Positions 40,401 to 48,945 of a DNA stretch of 64,000 nucleotides are shown here, piece after piece. The position numbers were made by a program, and so were the translations under genes. Under the pieces are notes generated by a model. It was not told where the DNA came from. It searched no databases and worked only from the letters and a program-made list of their open reading frames with translations. This DNA is from an uncultured bacterium (GTDB taxonomy: Bacteria > Cyanobacteriota > Vampirovibrionia > Gastranaerophilales > Gastranaerophilaceae). Where the stretch lies: the NCBI GenBank assembly GCA_947361225.1, contig CANAIK010000003.1:1-64000 (forward strand), in the 5' to 3' direction. How positions within the stretch are numbered: the first letter of the stretch is position 1; the number at the start of each line of letters is the position of its first letter.

Positions 40401-40888
40401 TGGTAATTGGTCCTAATATTATGCAGGGATATTACAAAAACCCCGATTTAACAAAAGAAGTAATTGACGAACAAGGCTGGTTCCACACAGGAGATATTGG
40501 TGAAATCGACAAATATGGTTTTATTAAAATTACCGGAAGAATAAAGAATTTAATTGTATTGCAAGGCGGAAAAAAGATTTTCCCCGAGGAAGTTGAAGCA
40601 ATTCTTGATAAATCGAAGTTAATTAAGGAAGTTTGCGTTCTTCCCGTAACAAAAAATCAAAAAGAAGAGGTTGGAGCAGTTGTAATTCCAATAGACGAAC
40701 TTTTAAGTGACAATGAATTGGAAATTAAGCAAAAAATCGAACAAGAAATTAAAGAATTGTCGAAAAAGTACCTTGCGCCCTATAAAACCCCGACAATTAC
40801 AGTAATTTATCCAAATAAAGAATTCCCCAGGACTTCAACTAAGAAAATTAAAAGAAACGAGATTAAAAATTATCTTGATAACTTGTAA
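37478..40888 (+). CDS. MFS transporter-acyltransferase (PlsC)-AMP ligase triple fusion (LplT-Aas-like lysophospholipid recycling)
   Basis: N-term MFS; GNHTGHLDPF (HX4D) and FPEGKFSPDG; LIVYTSGTTGNPKGVM and GYGLTETSPTVS adenylation motifs. Confidence 0.92.
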   Translation: MDCIKKLGPLGNIEFDKLFIAQILSHCADAIIQFLLVFILLKLSNTPGNSIATMFFSFLLPQFLLSPFSGILSDKLPRKLILSTSAVFRGLIVVGLVFLLPKLSVLSIYLTAFTLGVGAALFYPSKMAIITNIVSSKQLKFANALTSSIGATALLFGALGANYLIKFGLNNALITICSMYFLSSFISLLIKLRIPQKIQLKNKCNDVKIAFNYLKKHKKALYLVLLSTALQFIVAVFSNGLNSLVVDYYKLDFSNLTYLRTLLGVGIILGMIFTIYFSRFMKIPHLFAMSFSGLCLILLSAPLCHNLSVAWVWLIPIGIFDAIILVLLDTILQKVTPDRVRGKVFGLQLTLSTLSFLVGTIITANITSYINPLTIFKIIALFSFSLALLVLVFDKSFRYFLLKATLGQIFLMLFRYKVEGLENIPKKGKIILAGNHTGHLDPFIIQMATHRELWFITGPAAFKTPVIRHFLKYFNVLPLKFGQGLEALDSAVNKLNKGEAVIIFPEGKFSPDGNLCKFNRGVGIISKKAQAPIIPFAIKGGFETWGQKRKTPKLFNTIVIQFGQAIEDYLEDEKEIAKNLQTKVGFLKKALDRRAFYNINQKLHSDFLELMQEKGDIYGQNIALVKKDEKISYIELSRRAKEFANYLIETIKVERGQIIAILTESRIEFAVALFASIQTGAIVVPLDNKLTISEHENILNDCNPRIILCSKKFLNHTTELKNNVKSIEHCFVLEEIDNYKGNIEKDLGKKRSLDETALIVYTSGTTGNPKGVMISFGNIYSQLRDFEVMFRVSNKNTLLSILPLNHLLELNCGFFGMLYCGAKVVYLESLTPKELIKTLKKEKITNMIIVPLVAKMIKSSIEKEIRKKSKIIQQLFLLEFKVAKILPRKLRKLLFKPIIDSLGGHLECFISGGAPLENETAIFFNRIGIPVFQGYGLTETSPTVSTNRYGKEKLGTVGAALPSVSVKTNESGEILVIGPNIMQGYYKNPDLTKEVIDEQGWFHTGDIGEIDKYGFIKITGRIKNLIVLQGGKKIFPEEVEAILDKSKLIKEVCVLPVTKNQKEEVGAVVIPIDELLSDNELEIKQKIEQEIKELSKKYLAPYKTPTITVIYPNKEFPRTSTKKIKRNEIKNYLDNL

Positions 40889-42363
40889 AGATTTTTTTTC
40901 AGTTTTTCATAATCGATTCTAGAGTTGTGTCTTTTATCCTTAGGGATTTTTGTAACAACCAACTTATCAAGTTCGAATTTTCTTTCAATTAAAGCATTGA
41001 CAAGGTCTTCTTTAGGCAGTTTTGATTCAAGTACAACCACAACCTTAGAATTAATTTTTAGAATCGTCCCGCAATCAACCCCGGGGATTTCCATAAGAGC
41101 GTGCTCAAGAGGAAAACCATAAAAAGTTTTATCTTTATATTGGAATCTGTTTTTTATTCGACCAACAAGATAAAGATTGCCTTCGTCGTCTAAAAACCCG
41201 CCGTCACCCGTTCTGTGGTAAATTTTTCCATTATAATTAATTTTTGCAAGTTTTTGCGCCTCGGGACAATTATAATATTCCTTAAGGACGTGAGAGCCGC
41301 TTACGCAAATTTCCCCAATTTCACCTGTTTCAAGAATTGAACTTTCAAAATCCTCAATTTCCTCGTTTGTTGGTTTAATAATCCTAACTTCGATTTCCTC
41401 AACCGGTTTTCCCACCAAAAGCCCTTTTTTTAGGTCTTTTTGATTGGTTATTAAAGAATTAACACTAATGGTTGAAATCGGCTCAGCCTCGGTTGATCCA
41501 TAAATAATTTGGATATCACAGTTAATAAAATTCTCCCTCAATTTTTTAGCCACTTTTGGAAAGACAGGGGATCCGCCCGTAAAAATTCTTTTAATTCCTG
41601 AAATTTTTTGATTCTTAATAAGATTCTCATAGAAAGCAACCGAACCAACCGAAGTTGTGACATTATTTTTTTTAATGTCTTTAATAATTTTTTTAGGGTT
41701 AAATTGAGACGGTTTTCTCGGGTTAAAATCAGGAATCACGGAGGTTGTTCCGCAAGCGAGGTTGTGGAGCACAAAAATCGGCAAAGAAACCAAATCAACG
41801 TCATTAATTTCAGGTTTTAAGTGTTTTTTTAGAATTCTATGTTGTTCCAATAAAAATTCGTGGGTTCTTTTGCTCGCCTTGGGCATTCCGACAGATCCTG
41901 TCGTAAAAGTTATTAAAGCAGTCGTATCAGGGGTTATGGTTGGAGTTTCATAGTTTGTTTTAGGTTTTTTAATAAATCCCGAAACAAAATTAAGCGGAAT
42001 TTTTCTTATTTCACTTGAAAAAAGCTTTAGAATATATGCCTTGGGACAACCCAAAAAAGCCTTGCAAGGAACGGTTGATAAAGCATCGTTAAGCCTTTTT
42101 TTATCTGCCCAGGCATCTAAAAATACGGCGGTTGCTCCAATATTAAAAATTGCAGCCAAAATTATATAAAGCTCAATTGACATTGGGGTAAAAATAAGGA
42201 TATTGTCCCCTTTGGTCAAACCTTTAGATAAAAAATATTGAGAATAATTAAGAACCTTTAATAAAAATTCTCGATAAGTAATTTTTTTATTCTTATACAC
42301 TAACGCTATTTTATTTGGATAATTTTTTGCGTTCTCAAAAAGAATTTCTATAATATTGTTCAT
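40870..42363 (-). CDS. AMP-dependent ligase, OleC-like
   Basis: ALITFTTGSVGMPKASKRTHEFLLEQH, LPIFVLHNLACGTTSVIPDF, IYGSTEAEPIS, YHRTGDGGFLDDEGNLYLVGR. Confidence 0.85.
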   Translation of the reverse strand: MNNIIEILFENAKNYPNKIALVYKNKKITYREFLLKVLNYSQYFLSKGLTKGDNILIFTPMSIELYIILAAIFNIGATAVFLDAWADKKRLNDALSTVPCKAFLGCPKAYILKLFSSEIRKIPLNFVSGFIKKPKTNYETPTITPDTTALITFTTGSVGMPKASKRTHEFLLEQHRILKKHLKPEINDVDLVSLPIFVLHNLACGTTSVIPDFNPRKPSQFNPKKIIKDIKKNNVTTSVGSVAFYENLIKNQKISGIKRIFTGGSPVFPKVAKKLRENFINCDIQIIYGSTEAEPISTISVNSLITNQKDLKKGLLVGKPVEEIEVRIIKPTNEEIEDFESSILETGEIGEICVSGSHVLKEYYNCPEAQKLAKINYNGKIYHRTGDGGFLDDEGNLYLVGRIKNRFQYKDKTFYGFPLEHALMEIPGVDCGTILKINSKVVVVLESKLPKEDLVNALIERKFELDKLVVTKIPKDKRHNSRIDYEKLKKNLYKLSR

Positions 42364-43304
42364 AATTCGACTCCTAAAAGTTCATATTGTTGATAAATTT
42401 CCCCGCCTTTAATAATATTTTTTGATACGTTGTTAATATGCATTAGTGCGTGGATTATTTGGTTATACCCCAAAAAATGCGCTTTTTTGTGAATATATTC
42501 AACCAAATAAGACCCCAATCCCCGATATTTAGAATCCTCAATTTGCGCTAGGGTTTTAATTACAAGAGTTTTTTTAGTTTTATTAAAAAAATCAGGATAA
42601 CAAAAAATAAACGCAATTGGATTAAGCTGTTCGTTTTTTGCAATTAAAACAAACTTGGGGTCTAAGAATTTTTTTATTGGTTCATACATTGTGTAGAATT
42701 CCTCAAATTCAATTGGCGAATAAAGGAAATTATTAACAAAACTACAGGATGTTATATCGAATATTTGTTTTATTTGAGAATCAAAGTTTTGAGGGTCGAA
42801 TTCATCGATTGTTATTTTTTTATCTTTAAAAATTTGCTCGAATTTATCCAGTCTTTTGTAATTTTTATCTAAATTTTTATATATTGTTGAACAATAGTTA
42901 GATATTACCTTAAAACCCGAATTTTTGAATAATTCCTGATAATAGTCCGCATTATCGACATCTAAAAAAAAGCAAGGGTTATTTGTGGTTTTTAATCGAT
43001 ATTTTTTATAGGTGGATCCTTCCATTGGACCGATTAAATAATCAAAACCTTGGTTTTTAGCGTATTTTTTTATTTCCTCAAATAAATAACTAGCTGCTTT
43101 TTTATCATTAACAGATTTAAAAAAACCAATTTGTCCGATTTTTTTATAGTTTTTATAATGCAAGTTTTCGTTATAAATTAGTCCTGCGCAGGATAATAAT
43201 TGATTATCTTTTTTTATTGTAAATAATTTTTCGCTAATCCCGATTCCCCCCTCGTTTAATTGAGAAAAAGCCAAAAAATCTTCTATTTTATTGGATAAGC
43301 GCAT
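42360..43304 (-). CDS. GNAT-like acyltransferase
   Basis: GQIGFFKSVNDKKAASYLFEEIKKYAKNQGFDYLIGPMEGSTY; KYRGLGSYLVEYIHKKAHFLGY. Confidence 0.75.
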   Translation of the reverse strand: MRLSNKIEDFLAFSQLNEGGIGISEKLFTIKKDNQLLSCAGLIYNENLHYKNYKKIGQIGFFKSVNDKKAASYLFEEIKKYAKNQGFDYLIGPMEGSTYKKYRLKTTNNPCFFLDVDNADYYQELFKNSGFKVISNYCSTIYKNLDKNYKRLDKFEQIFKDKKITIDEFDPQNFDSQIKQIFDITSCSFVNNFLYSPIEFEEFYTMYEPIKKFLDPKFVLIAKNEQLNPIAFIFCYPDFFNKTKKTLVIKTLAQIEDSKYRGLGSYLVEYIHKKAHFLGYNQIIHALMHINNVSKNIIKGGEIYQQYELLGVEL

Positions 43305-44412
43305 AACCGACCCCCAAAGCGATTATTGAAACAATTGAAGTTAGGATTAAACCTTTGTTTAAATCATTGTTAAAAAGTTTTAATCGAATTATAATTCCTA
43401 TACAAACTATTGAACCTAAAAAAGGAAAAATTACAAGATTTGGAATAAAATCTCTCAAAAAAGCACAAATTACAGGGACTAAAAGAATATAATAAATCGG
43501 TTTAACCCGATATTTGTCAGCAACTTCACAATTATAATTAAGAATCAAATTTGTTTTTTGACACAAAAAAGATAAAGAAAAAATTACAATTGCGAAAAAA
43601 TTTCCCATTAAAGCCCAGATAACGTAGTTTATAAGCCCTAAAAAAAGAACGCCCGAAAACCCGATTTTTTTATAAGGGCGCATAATTATTAAATATCCTA
43701 TTAAAAATAAAATCAAAACCCCGATTTGAACTGAAAGCTCAAAAGTATTCGGATTTGTGTTTCTTGATAGTATAAAAAGAACAGATAAAGGAATAAAAAG
43801 ATTATCAGCCCCTTTTAAACTAACTCCTTCAAAAACACTAACAATTATTGAAATTAAAACCCCGATTAAAACACAATCTAATCTATCGAATCTTGTTGTT
43901 AATAGAAGGATTAAATGTACAACCAAAAAAGAACTCACAAAAAAAGCAATTGATCCTTCAAGGGTTTTTTTCGTCCCCACTTCAACGATATATTCACTTT
44001 TTCCGTATCTTTTCCCGATTAAAGCAGCAATTGCATCACAAAGCGCCAGAATTAGAATAGAAATTACATAAAACCAGGGTAAGCCCAAAAGATTTGCATA
44101 TAAAAAACAAATAAAAATTGCAATAGGATGATAAAAAGCCCCGTACGACGCCCTTTCAACCCCGTGGATTGATTGTAAAAATCCAAATTTTTTAGATATT
44201 ATCATAATTAAAGTAAACCCAAAGGCTAATAATAAGACAGATAGCGGGTTTTCAAAAATAAAAGGGAAAAAAATCGTGACAAACGCACCCAGAAAATGGG
44301 CGAATTTTCTTGTAATTTCAACCGCAACACCTTTTTTACGGAGAATTTCTCCAATTGCAAAAATTAACAAGAATATTGCACTTATTATTACAATCCAAAC
44401 CAAATCACACAT
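43288..44412 (-). CDS. phytol/dolichol kinase-like (CTP-dependent kinase family) membrane protein
   Basis: EITRKFAHFLGAFVTIFFPF; CDAIAALIGKRYGKSEYIVEVGTKKTLEGSIAFF; EGVSLKGADNLFIPL. Confidence 0.82.
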   Translation of the reverse strand: MCDLVWIVIISAIFLLIFAIGEILRKKGVAVEITRKFAHFLGAFVTIFFPFIFENPLSVLLLAFGFTLIMIISKKFGFLQSIHGVERASYGAFYHPIAIFICFLYANLLGLPWFYVISILILALCDAIAALIGKRYGKSEYIVEVGTKKTLEGSIAFFVSSFLVVHLILLLTTRFDRLDCVLIGVLISIIVSVFEGVSLKGADNLFIPLSVLFILSRNTNPNTFELSVQIGVLILFLIGYLIIMRPYKKIGFSGVLFLGLINYVIWALMGNFFAIVIFSLSFLCQKTNLILNYNCEVADKYRVKPIYYILLVPVICAFLRDFIPNLVIFPFLGSIVCIGIIIRLKLFNNDLNKGLILTSIVSIIALGVGYALIQ

Positions 44413-45508
44413 TCTTTACACCCTCAACTATAAATGCCTTGTAAAAAAACGCCCTGTCTTTTGAATGGAGTTTTTTTGATAAATCTTGTTCGAAATAAAA
44501 ATTCTGAGGCAGGATTTTGGACATTTGTCTATCAACCAGCATATTCCAATAACAAAATCTTGCATTTTTATTGCAAATTCCTAAAAAATCCTTAGAAACT
44601 TTTATAAAAAGCTCTAAATCCATATATTCAAAGATATCAGATAAATTAAAACAATCAAATTTTTCTTTTATTTGATAAGGGATTTGATTAATTAACCCCC
44701 TTTCAATCCTTAAAGAATCAATATTTTGTTTAATTGTATCAAAATTTTCTTTTTTAGCGTAATGTGGCAGGGAAAAATCAAAGTTATTTAAAAGAATATA
44801 GTTTAAAAAAGGATTGTTCCAAGCGCAAACCTCTCCTAGAGCGTAATCCGCTCTTTTTTTAATATTATCAGAAATTTGTTTTGTACTAACGTATTTAAAG
44901 AATTCTTTATCCCTTCCAAGTCTTCCTAAAACAAATCGAGAGAAAAAAACCTTAAATAAAAGTTTAAATTTCCAATTATTAAAAGTTTTGTAATAAAAAA
45001 TTTTCTGTGCGTTAATTGATTTAGGCAGGAAAAATTCACTCAAGTTTTTTTGATTGTGAATAAGAGGAAGAATTTTTTGAGCAAAAATTTGGAAATATTG
45101 TTCGAATTTTCCTTTGTGAATTATTCCACTTAGTACAATTTTTAGGTTATTATCAAGATAATATTGACTTTGAGACGACAATTTTTCTTTTATTGACCTA
45201 TAAACTTCCATTCTGTTGTTTTGGGGTTTAAAACCCAAAAAACCCAAAAAAGTTTCATAATCCAAATTCTTAATCGCCTGCTTTTTAAGCTCACTGCAAG
45301 CGATTTGAGGAATACTCAAATCAACCGCCAAAACTAAAGCAGGATTTTTAGTTAACAAACTAAGAGAATTATCAAGCCCCGAGGCTATTGATAAACATTT
45401 GGAATCCTCTTTAATATTAAGCGCTTCTAATAGTAGAATCGGGTCTTCCCAGCAGTTTGAATAGCGGATTTTATCGAACTTTGCCCTTTGTTGAATTTCT
45501 TTATCCAT
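44405..45508 (-). CDS. BtaA/DUF3419 family (S-adenosylmethionine 3-amino-3-carboxypropyl transferase-like)
   Basis: KIRYSNCWEDPILLLEALNIKEDSKCLSIASGLDNSLSLL; IVLSGIIHKGKFEQYFQIFAQKILPLIH; DIFEYMDLE. Confidence 0.85.
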   Translation of the reverse strand: MDKEIQQRAKFDKIRYSNCWEDPILLLEALNIKEDSKCLSIASGLDNSLSLLTKNPALVLAVDLSIPQIACSELKKQAIKNLDYETFLGFLGFKPQNNRMEVYRSIKEKLSSQSQYYLDNNLKIVLSGIIHKGKFEQYFQIFAQKILPLIHNQKNLSEFFLPKSINAQKIFYYKTFNNWKFKLLFKVFFSRFVLGRLGRDKEFFKYVSTKQISDNIKKRADYALGEVCAWNNPFLNYILLNNFDFSLPHYAKKENFDTIKQNIDSLRIERGLINQIPYQIKEKFDCFNLSDIFEYMDLELFIKVSKDFLGICNKNARFCYWNMLVDRQMSKILPQNFYFEQDLSKKLHSKDRAFFYKAFIVEGVKNV

Positions 45509-47894
45509 TGATTATTTTTATTGTACCTTTTTTTCCATCCATTTCAATTTCCATATCGTCCTTAAGAACCGAAAAAAGATTATTAACCCCGACAATTGCA
45601 GGAATTCCCATTTCACGAGCAACAATTGCCCCGTGGGATAGAATACTTCCTCTTTCAATTAAAATCCCCTTGCTAATTGCAAATAAAGGAACCCAGCCGG
45701 GATCCGTTCTTTTTGCTACAAGAATTTTCCCTTCTAAGTCATTTGTGTCATAAATTGAGTTAACGATTCGAACTTTTGCTCGAACAACCCCGGCGCAGCA
45801 GCCGATTCCTAATAAAACGCAATCTTTATCTATTGTTGCGGTTTCGTTTTTTTCGTTTCCTATTGAGCAATAAACAATTCCTTTGGTTTTTATTCTATCC
45901 TTTAGGTCTTCTTTTCTAAATTCATCAAATTGTTTTTTTCGATTCTCAATAATTCCCCTTAAATCAACATCAACAGAGGTTCCTAAGACATATGAAAAAA
46001 TTTCATCTTTCGTTAAGTAAAAAATATCTCTTTTGTTGTTAATAATTTTTTCTTGTTCAAAAATAACGCCGAATCGAAGAAAAATTTCCCTTACAAGCCC
46101 GAAAAGCCTTGTTCTTTCAAATCTTAAGTTTTCCCTGTTTCGAACTAAAAATCGAGTGCGATTAAGAACATATGAAAAAATCGGATTCTTAATTTTTTTA
46201 TCAATTTGAGGTTCCGGATTTTTATCTTTATTTAAATCTATAATTCCTTGTTTAACGTATGTTTTAATTAAACAAATTAAAAGTCTTGAATCCTGTTTAT
46301 ATGTAATTGTTTCAAGTTTTAGTTCTTCAATACAACGATTGCCGAATTTTTTTATAAACCCTTCGATTTCATCGTTAATCGGATAATCCTTAAGTCTTTT
46401 TTGAATAACATCCTCGACTTCAGCTAAAAACAGCTCCTTAAGTTCATTATTAAGACAAATTTTATTCGAAATTTCTTTAATTCTAATAATCGGTTCAACC
46501 GATATTATTCCTTTTTGTCCAATTAACAAATCATTCTGCAAGGTTCCTTTGGGGTCAATTTTTATAAGCATTTTTTTTAGAATTCCATAAAAAATCATTG
46601 CATAAAAATCATTAATTAAAGGAGCCTGCCAATTTTTTAATAATTTTTTTTCAAGCTCGAAATAAATTTCAATTAATTCCTGTGCGCCTTTTTTCTCTAA
46701 AGCTCCCCCTTCATAAGGGGCTAGGGTTGAGTTTATTGTTATATAAAATTGTTTAATATTTTTTTTCAAATACAGAAGATTAAAAACTAAACTTTTAATT
46801 AAGTTAAACAGTCTTAAAAATTTATTTTTTGAACTTTTTTCAACACTAACATCCTCATTAAGTGTTTCTTTTACACCCATCATTGATTCCATAAACCTTG
46901 CGTTAAATTCATATCCGGGCATTAATTTTAACAGTCGATACCAATTAAGAAGATTATAATAAACCCTTCCTTTAATATATCCAAGCATTTGGAAAATATT
47001 TTTATTTTTTTCGATTAACTCCTCCTCAACTCCCATTATTAACAAAAACTGCTTATAAACTTCACTATAAACATCAACTATAAAAGAAAAAGTCAAAGGA
47101 AGACTAATCCCGGGATAACTTTCAACGATATTAGAATTATCGAAAATATTCTCCCTTAAATTATCCTTAAAAGTCGTTATCGGACGGGCTTGGAGGATAT
47201 ATAAGACATTATTTTGATACGCCCATTCAATATCTTGAGGACAACAAAAAATTTGTTCTATTTTTCTCGTTGCTTGTTCAATTTCTTTAATTTGATGCTC
47301 CTTTAGGGTTTGGGCGTTTGGATTCTCGTTTTTTTCTTTGGTTAAACCTTGATTTTGTTCTTTATTGAGAACTAATTTGCAGGGTTTATTAACAATTGTT
47401 TTTTCAATTATTCCTTCTTTAATTTCATATGTATCAGCGCTCAATTCCCCTGAAACCAAGCCTTCTCCGACTCCAAAAACACTTGAAATTACGCAGGTTT
47501 CACTGTTATCTATTGGATTAATCGAAAAACTTACTCCTGAAACCTCCGAATCGACCATTTCCTGGACAATTGCTCCAATTTTTATATCAAAATCCTTTAA
47601 TCCGTTTTTTTCTTTGTAGAACTTGACTCTATCCAAATTAATCGAGTTAAAAACATCTTCAATTCTTTTTTTAACATCGTTTTTCCTAACATAAAGATAA
47701 GTTTCAAATAACCCCGCAAAAGAAGAACTTGCGCTATCTTCAACGTTTGTTGAAGATCGAATTGCATAAAGTTTATCTTCCTCAAGTTCGAGTTTTTGAT
47801 CCAAAGAATCGACAAAAAACCACTTAGGAACATTAAAACCCTGTTTTTGCAGAATATCTAAATTAATTGCTTTATTACCGATTAAATTGTTCAT
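45501..47894 (-). CDS. PEP-utilising phosphotransferase (PEP synthase/rifampin phosphotransferase-like)
   Basis: ATP-grasp GNKAINLDILQKQGFNVPKWF, YAIRSSTNVEDSASSSFAGLFETYL; VESYPGISLPLTFSF; swivelling-His GSILSHGAIVAREMGIPAIVGV; start ATG 47894 overlaps the upstream stop (TAATG). Confidence 0.85.
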   Translation of the reverse strand: MNNLIGNKAINLDILQKQGFNVPKWFFVDSLDQKLELEEDKLYAIRSSTNVEDSASSSFAGLFETYLYVRKNDVKKRIEDVFNSINLDRVKFYKEKNGLKDFDIKIGAIVQEMVDSEVSGVSFSINPIDNSETCVISSVFGVGEGLVSGELSADTYEIKEGIIEKTIVNKPCKLVLNKEQNQGLTKEKNENPNAQTLKEHQIKEIEQATRKIEQIFCCPQDIEWAYQNNVLYILQARPITTFKDNLRENIFDNSNIVESYPGISLPLTFSFIVDVYSEVYKQFLLIMGVEEELIEKNKNIFQMLGYIKGRVYYNLLNWYRLLKLMPGYEFNARFMESMMGVKETLNEDVSVEKSSKNKFLRLFNLIKSLVFNLLYLKKNIKQFYITINSTLAPYEGGALEKKGAQELIEIYFELEKKLLKNWQAPLINDFYAMIFYGILKKMLIKIDPKGTLQNDLLIGQKGIISVEPIIRIKEISNKICLNNELKELFLAEVEDVIQKRLKDYPINDEIEGFIKKFGNRCIEELKLETITYKQDSRLLICLIKTYVKQGIIDLNKDKNPEPQIDKKIKNPIFSYVLNRTRFLVRNRENLRFERTRLFGLVREIFLRFGVIFEQEKIINNKRDIFYLTKDEIFSYVLGTSVDVDLRGIIENRKKQFDEFRKEDLKDRIKTKGIVYCSIGNEKNETATIDKDCVLLGIGCCAGVVRAKVRIVNSIYDTNDLEGKILVAKRTDPGWVPLFAISKGILIERGSILSHGAIVAREMGIPAIVGVNNLFSVLKDDMEIEMDGKKGTIKIING

Positions 47895-48829
47895 TAACTT
47901 AAACCTCCTAAAAGATGGATTATCATTGGAATTCCACCCAAAGATAAATACATTCCGATTGTCCAAATTCCGGCTGCAGTTTCAATTTTTTGAGCGTCTT
48001 TTTGTTTTTTTGTTATCAAAAACGCAACAGCAGGATAAATACACAACAAATAAAAACAGGTTAAATAAATAACCATTAATTTTGAGAATCCTGCAAAAAG
48101 ACAGGCAAAATTGGAACAAATAAAAGTTATAAATAGAATTATTATCCAAATAATTGTTGCGTTTTTTTCTCCCCAAAGCGAAGAATAAGTTACGACTCCA
48201 AATTCCTCGGCAGAATTTGCCCTTATTTTTCTTCCAACTTCAATTACAACGCCATTAAGAAAAGTTATTATTAAAAAAATTACCAAACCCCTTGGGATGT
48301 TCTCATTATCCATCCAATCGAGTCCTGTTGTGTAGAAATCAATTATTGGCATAACCAACATATGAGATAGAAGATAAAAAATTGGATGTTTTTTTAACCA
48401 GTTGCCGACAAAAAACTCTCGTGCCATAATTAGCATAAAACTTATAACCAAAATCCAGATTGGAAACATTTTTGGAATAAAAAACAAATTAAGAATCAAC
48501 TGGACTAGAATTATTATAAAAATTAGAATCTTAAGTTCGAAAAAAGAAACCAAACCCCTTGGAACCGCCCGATAAGGACGATATTTTGCATCATCCGCCT
48601 TGTCTTTAAATTCATCGAATATCCGAAGTAAGAAAAAATATCCAAAAGAAGTTGTTGCGCCAATTAAAAAAGTGAAGTACGAAAAATCGTAGTTTCCTCT
48701 TAAGAATTTAGAATATGAAACAGCAGAAAAAGTGAATGTTAAAACCATTAGCCCATAAGCAAAAACAGGAAATCTTTCTTTTTGATAAATCCACAATCTT
48801 CTAAAAATATTTAAGTTTTTTTCTTCCAT
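47894..48829 (-). CDS. UbiA-family prenyltransferase-like membrane protein
   Basis: LLRIFDEFKDKADDAKYRPYRAVPRGLVSFFEL (Asp-rich motif) and polytopic pattern; ATG at 48829 preferred over the track start. Confidence 0.82.
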   Translation of the reverse strand: MEEKNLNIFRRLWIYQKERFPVFAYGLMVLTFTFSAVSYSKFLRGNYDFSYFTFLIGATTSFGYFFLLRIFDEFKDKADDAKYRPYRAVPRGLVSFFELKILIFIIILVQLILNLFFIPKMFPIWILVISFMLIMAREFFVGNWLKKHPIFYLLSHMLVMPIIDFYTTGLDWMDNENIPRGLVIFLIITFLNGVVIEVGRKIRANSAEEFGVVTYSSLWGEKNATIIWIIILFITFICSNFACLFAGFSKLMVIYLTCFYLLCIYPAVAFLITKKQKDAQKIETAAGIWTIGMYLSLGGIPMIIHLLGGLS

Positions 48830-48910
48830 TGTTAAGTATTCTACAAAAACCATAGTCCAAACGCATCAACCAAAAAGATGTTTGAATTTTTTTGCAAGAT
48901 AAAAATAGTA

Positions 48911-48939
48911 TTGACATTTTTTTTAAAAAAAATTACAAT
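48911..48939 (+). promoter_or_regulatory. sigma70-type promoter TTGACA-17 nt-TACAAT
   Basis: TTGACA 48911..48916, TACAAT 48934..48939, ATG 6 nt later at 48946. Confidence 0.7.
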
Positions 48940-48945
48940 TATCCT

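Noticed and set aside
48892-48945. N-terminal extension of the CapA-like ORF from 48892
   Set aside because: It contains the TTGACA/TACAAT promoter; ATG at 48946 fits the promoter geometry and family start better.
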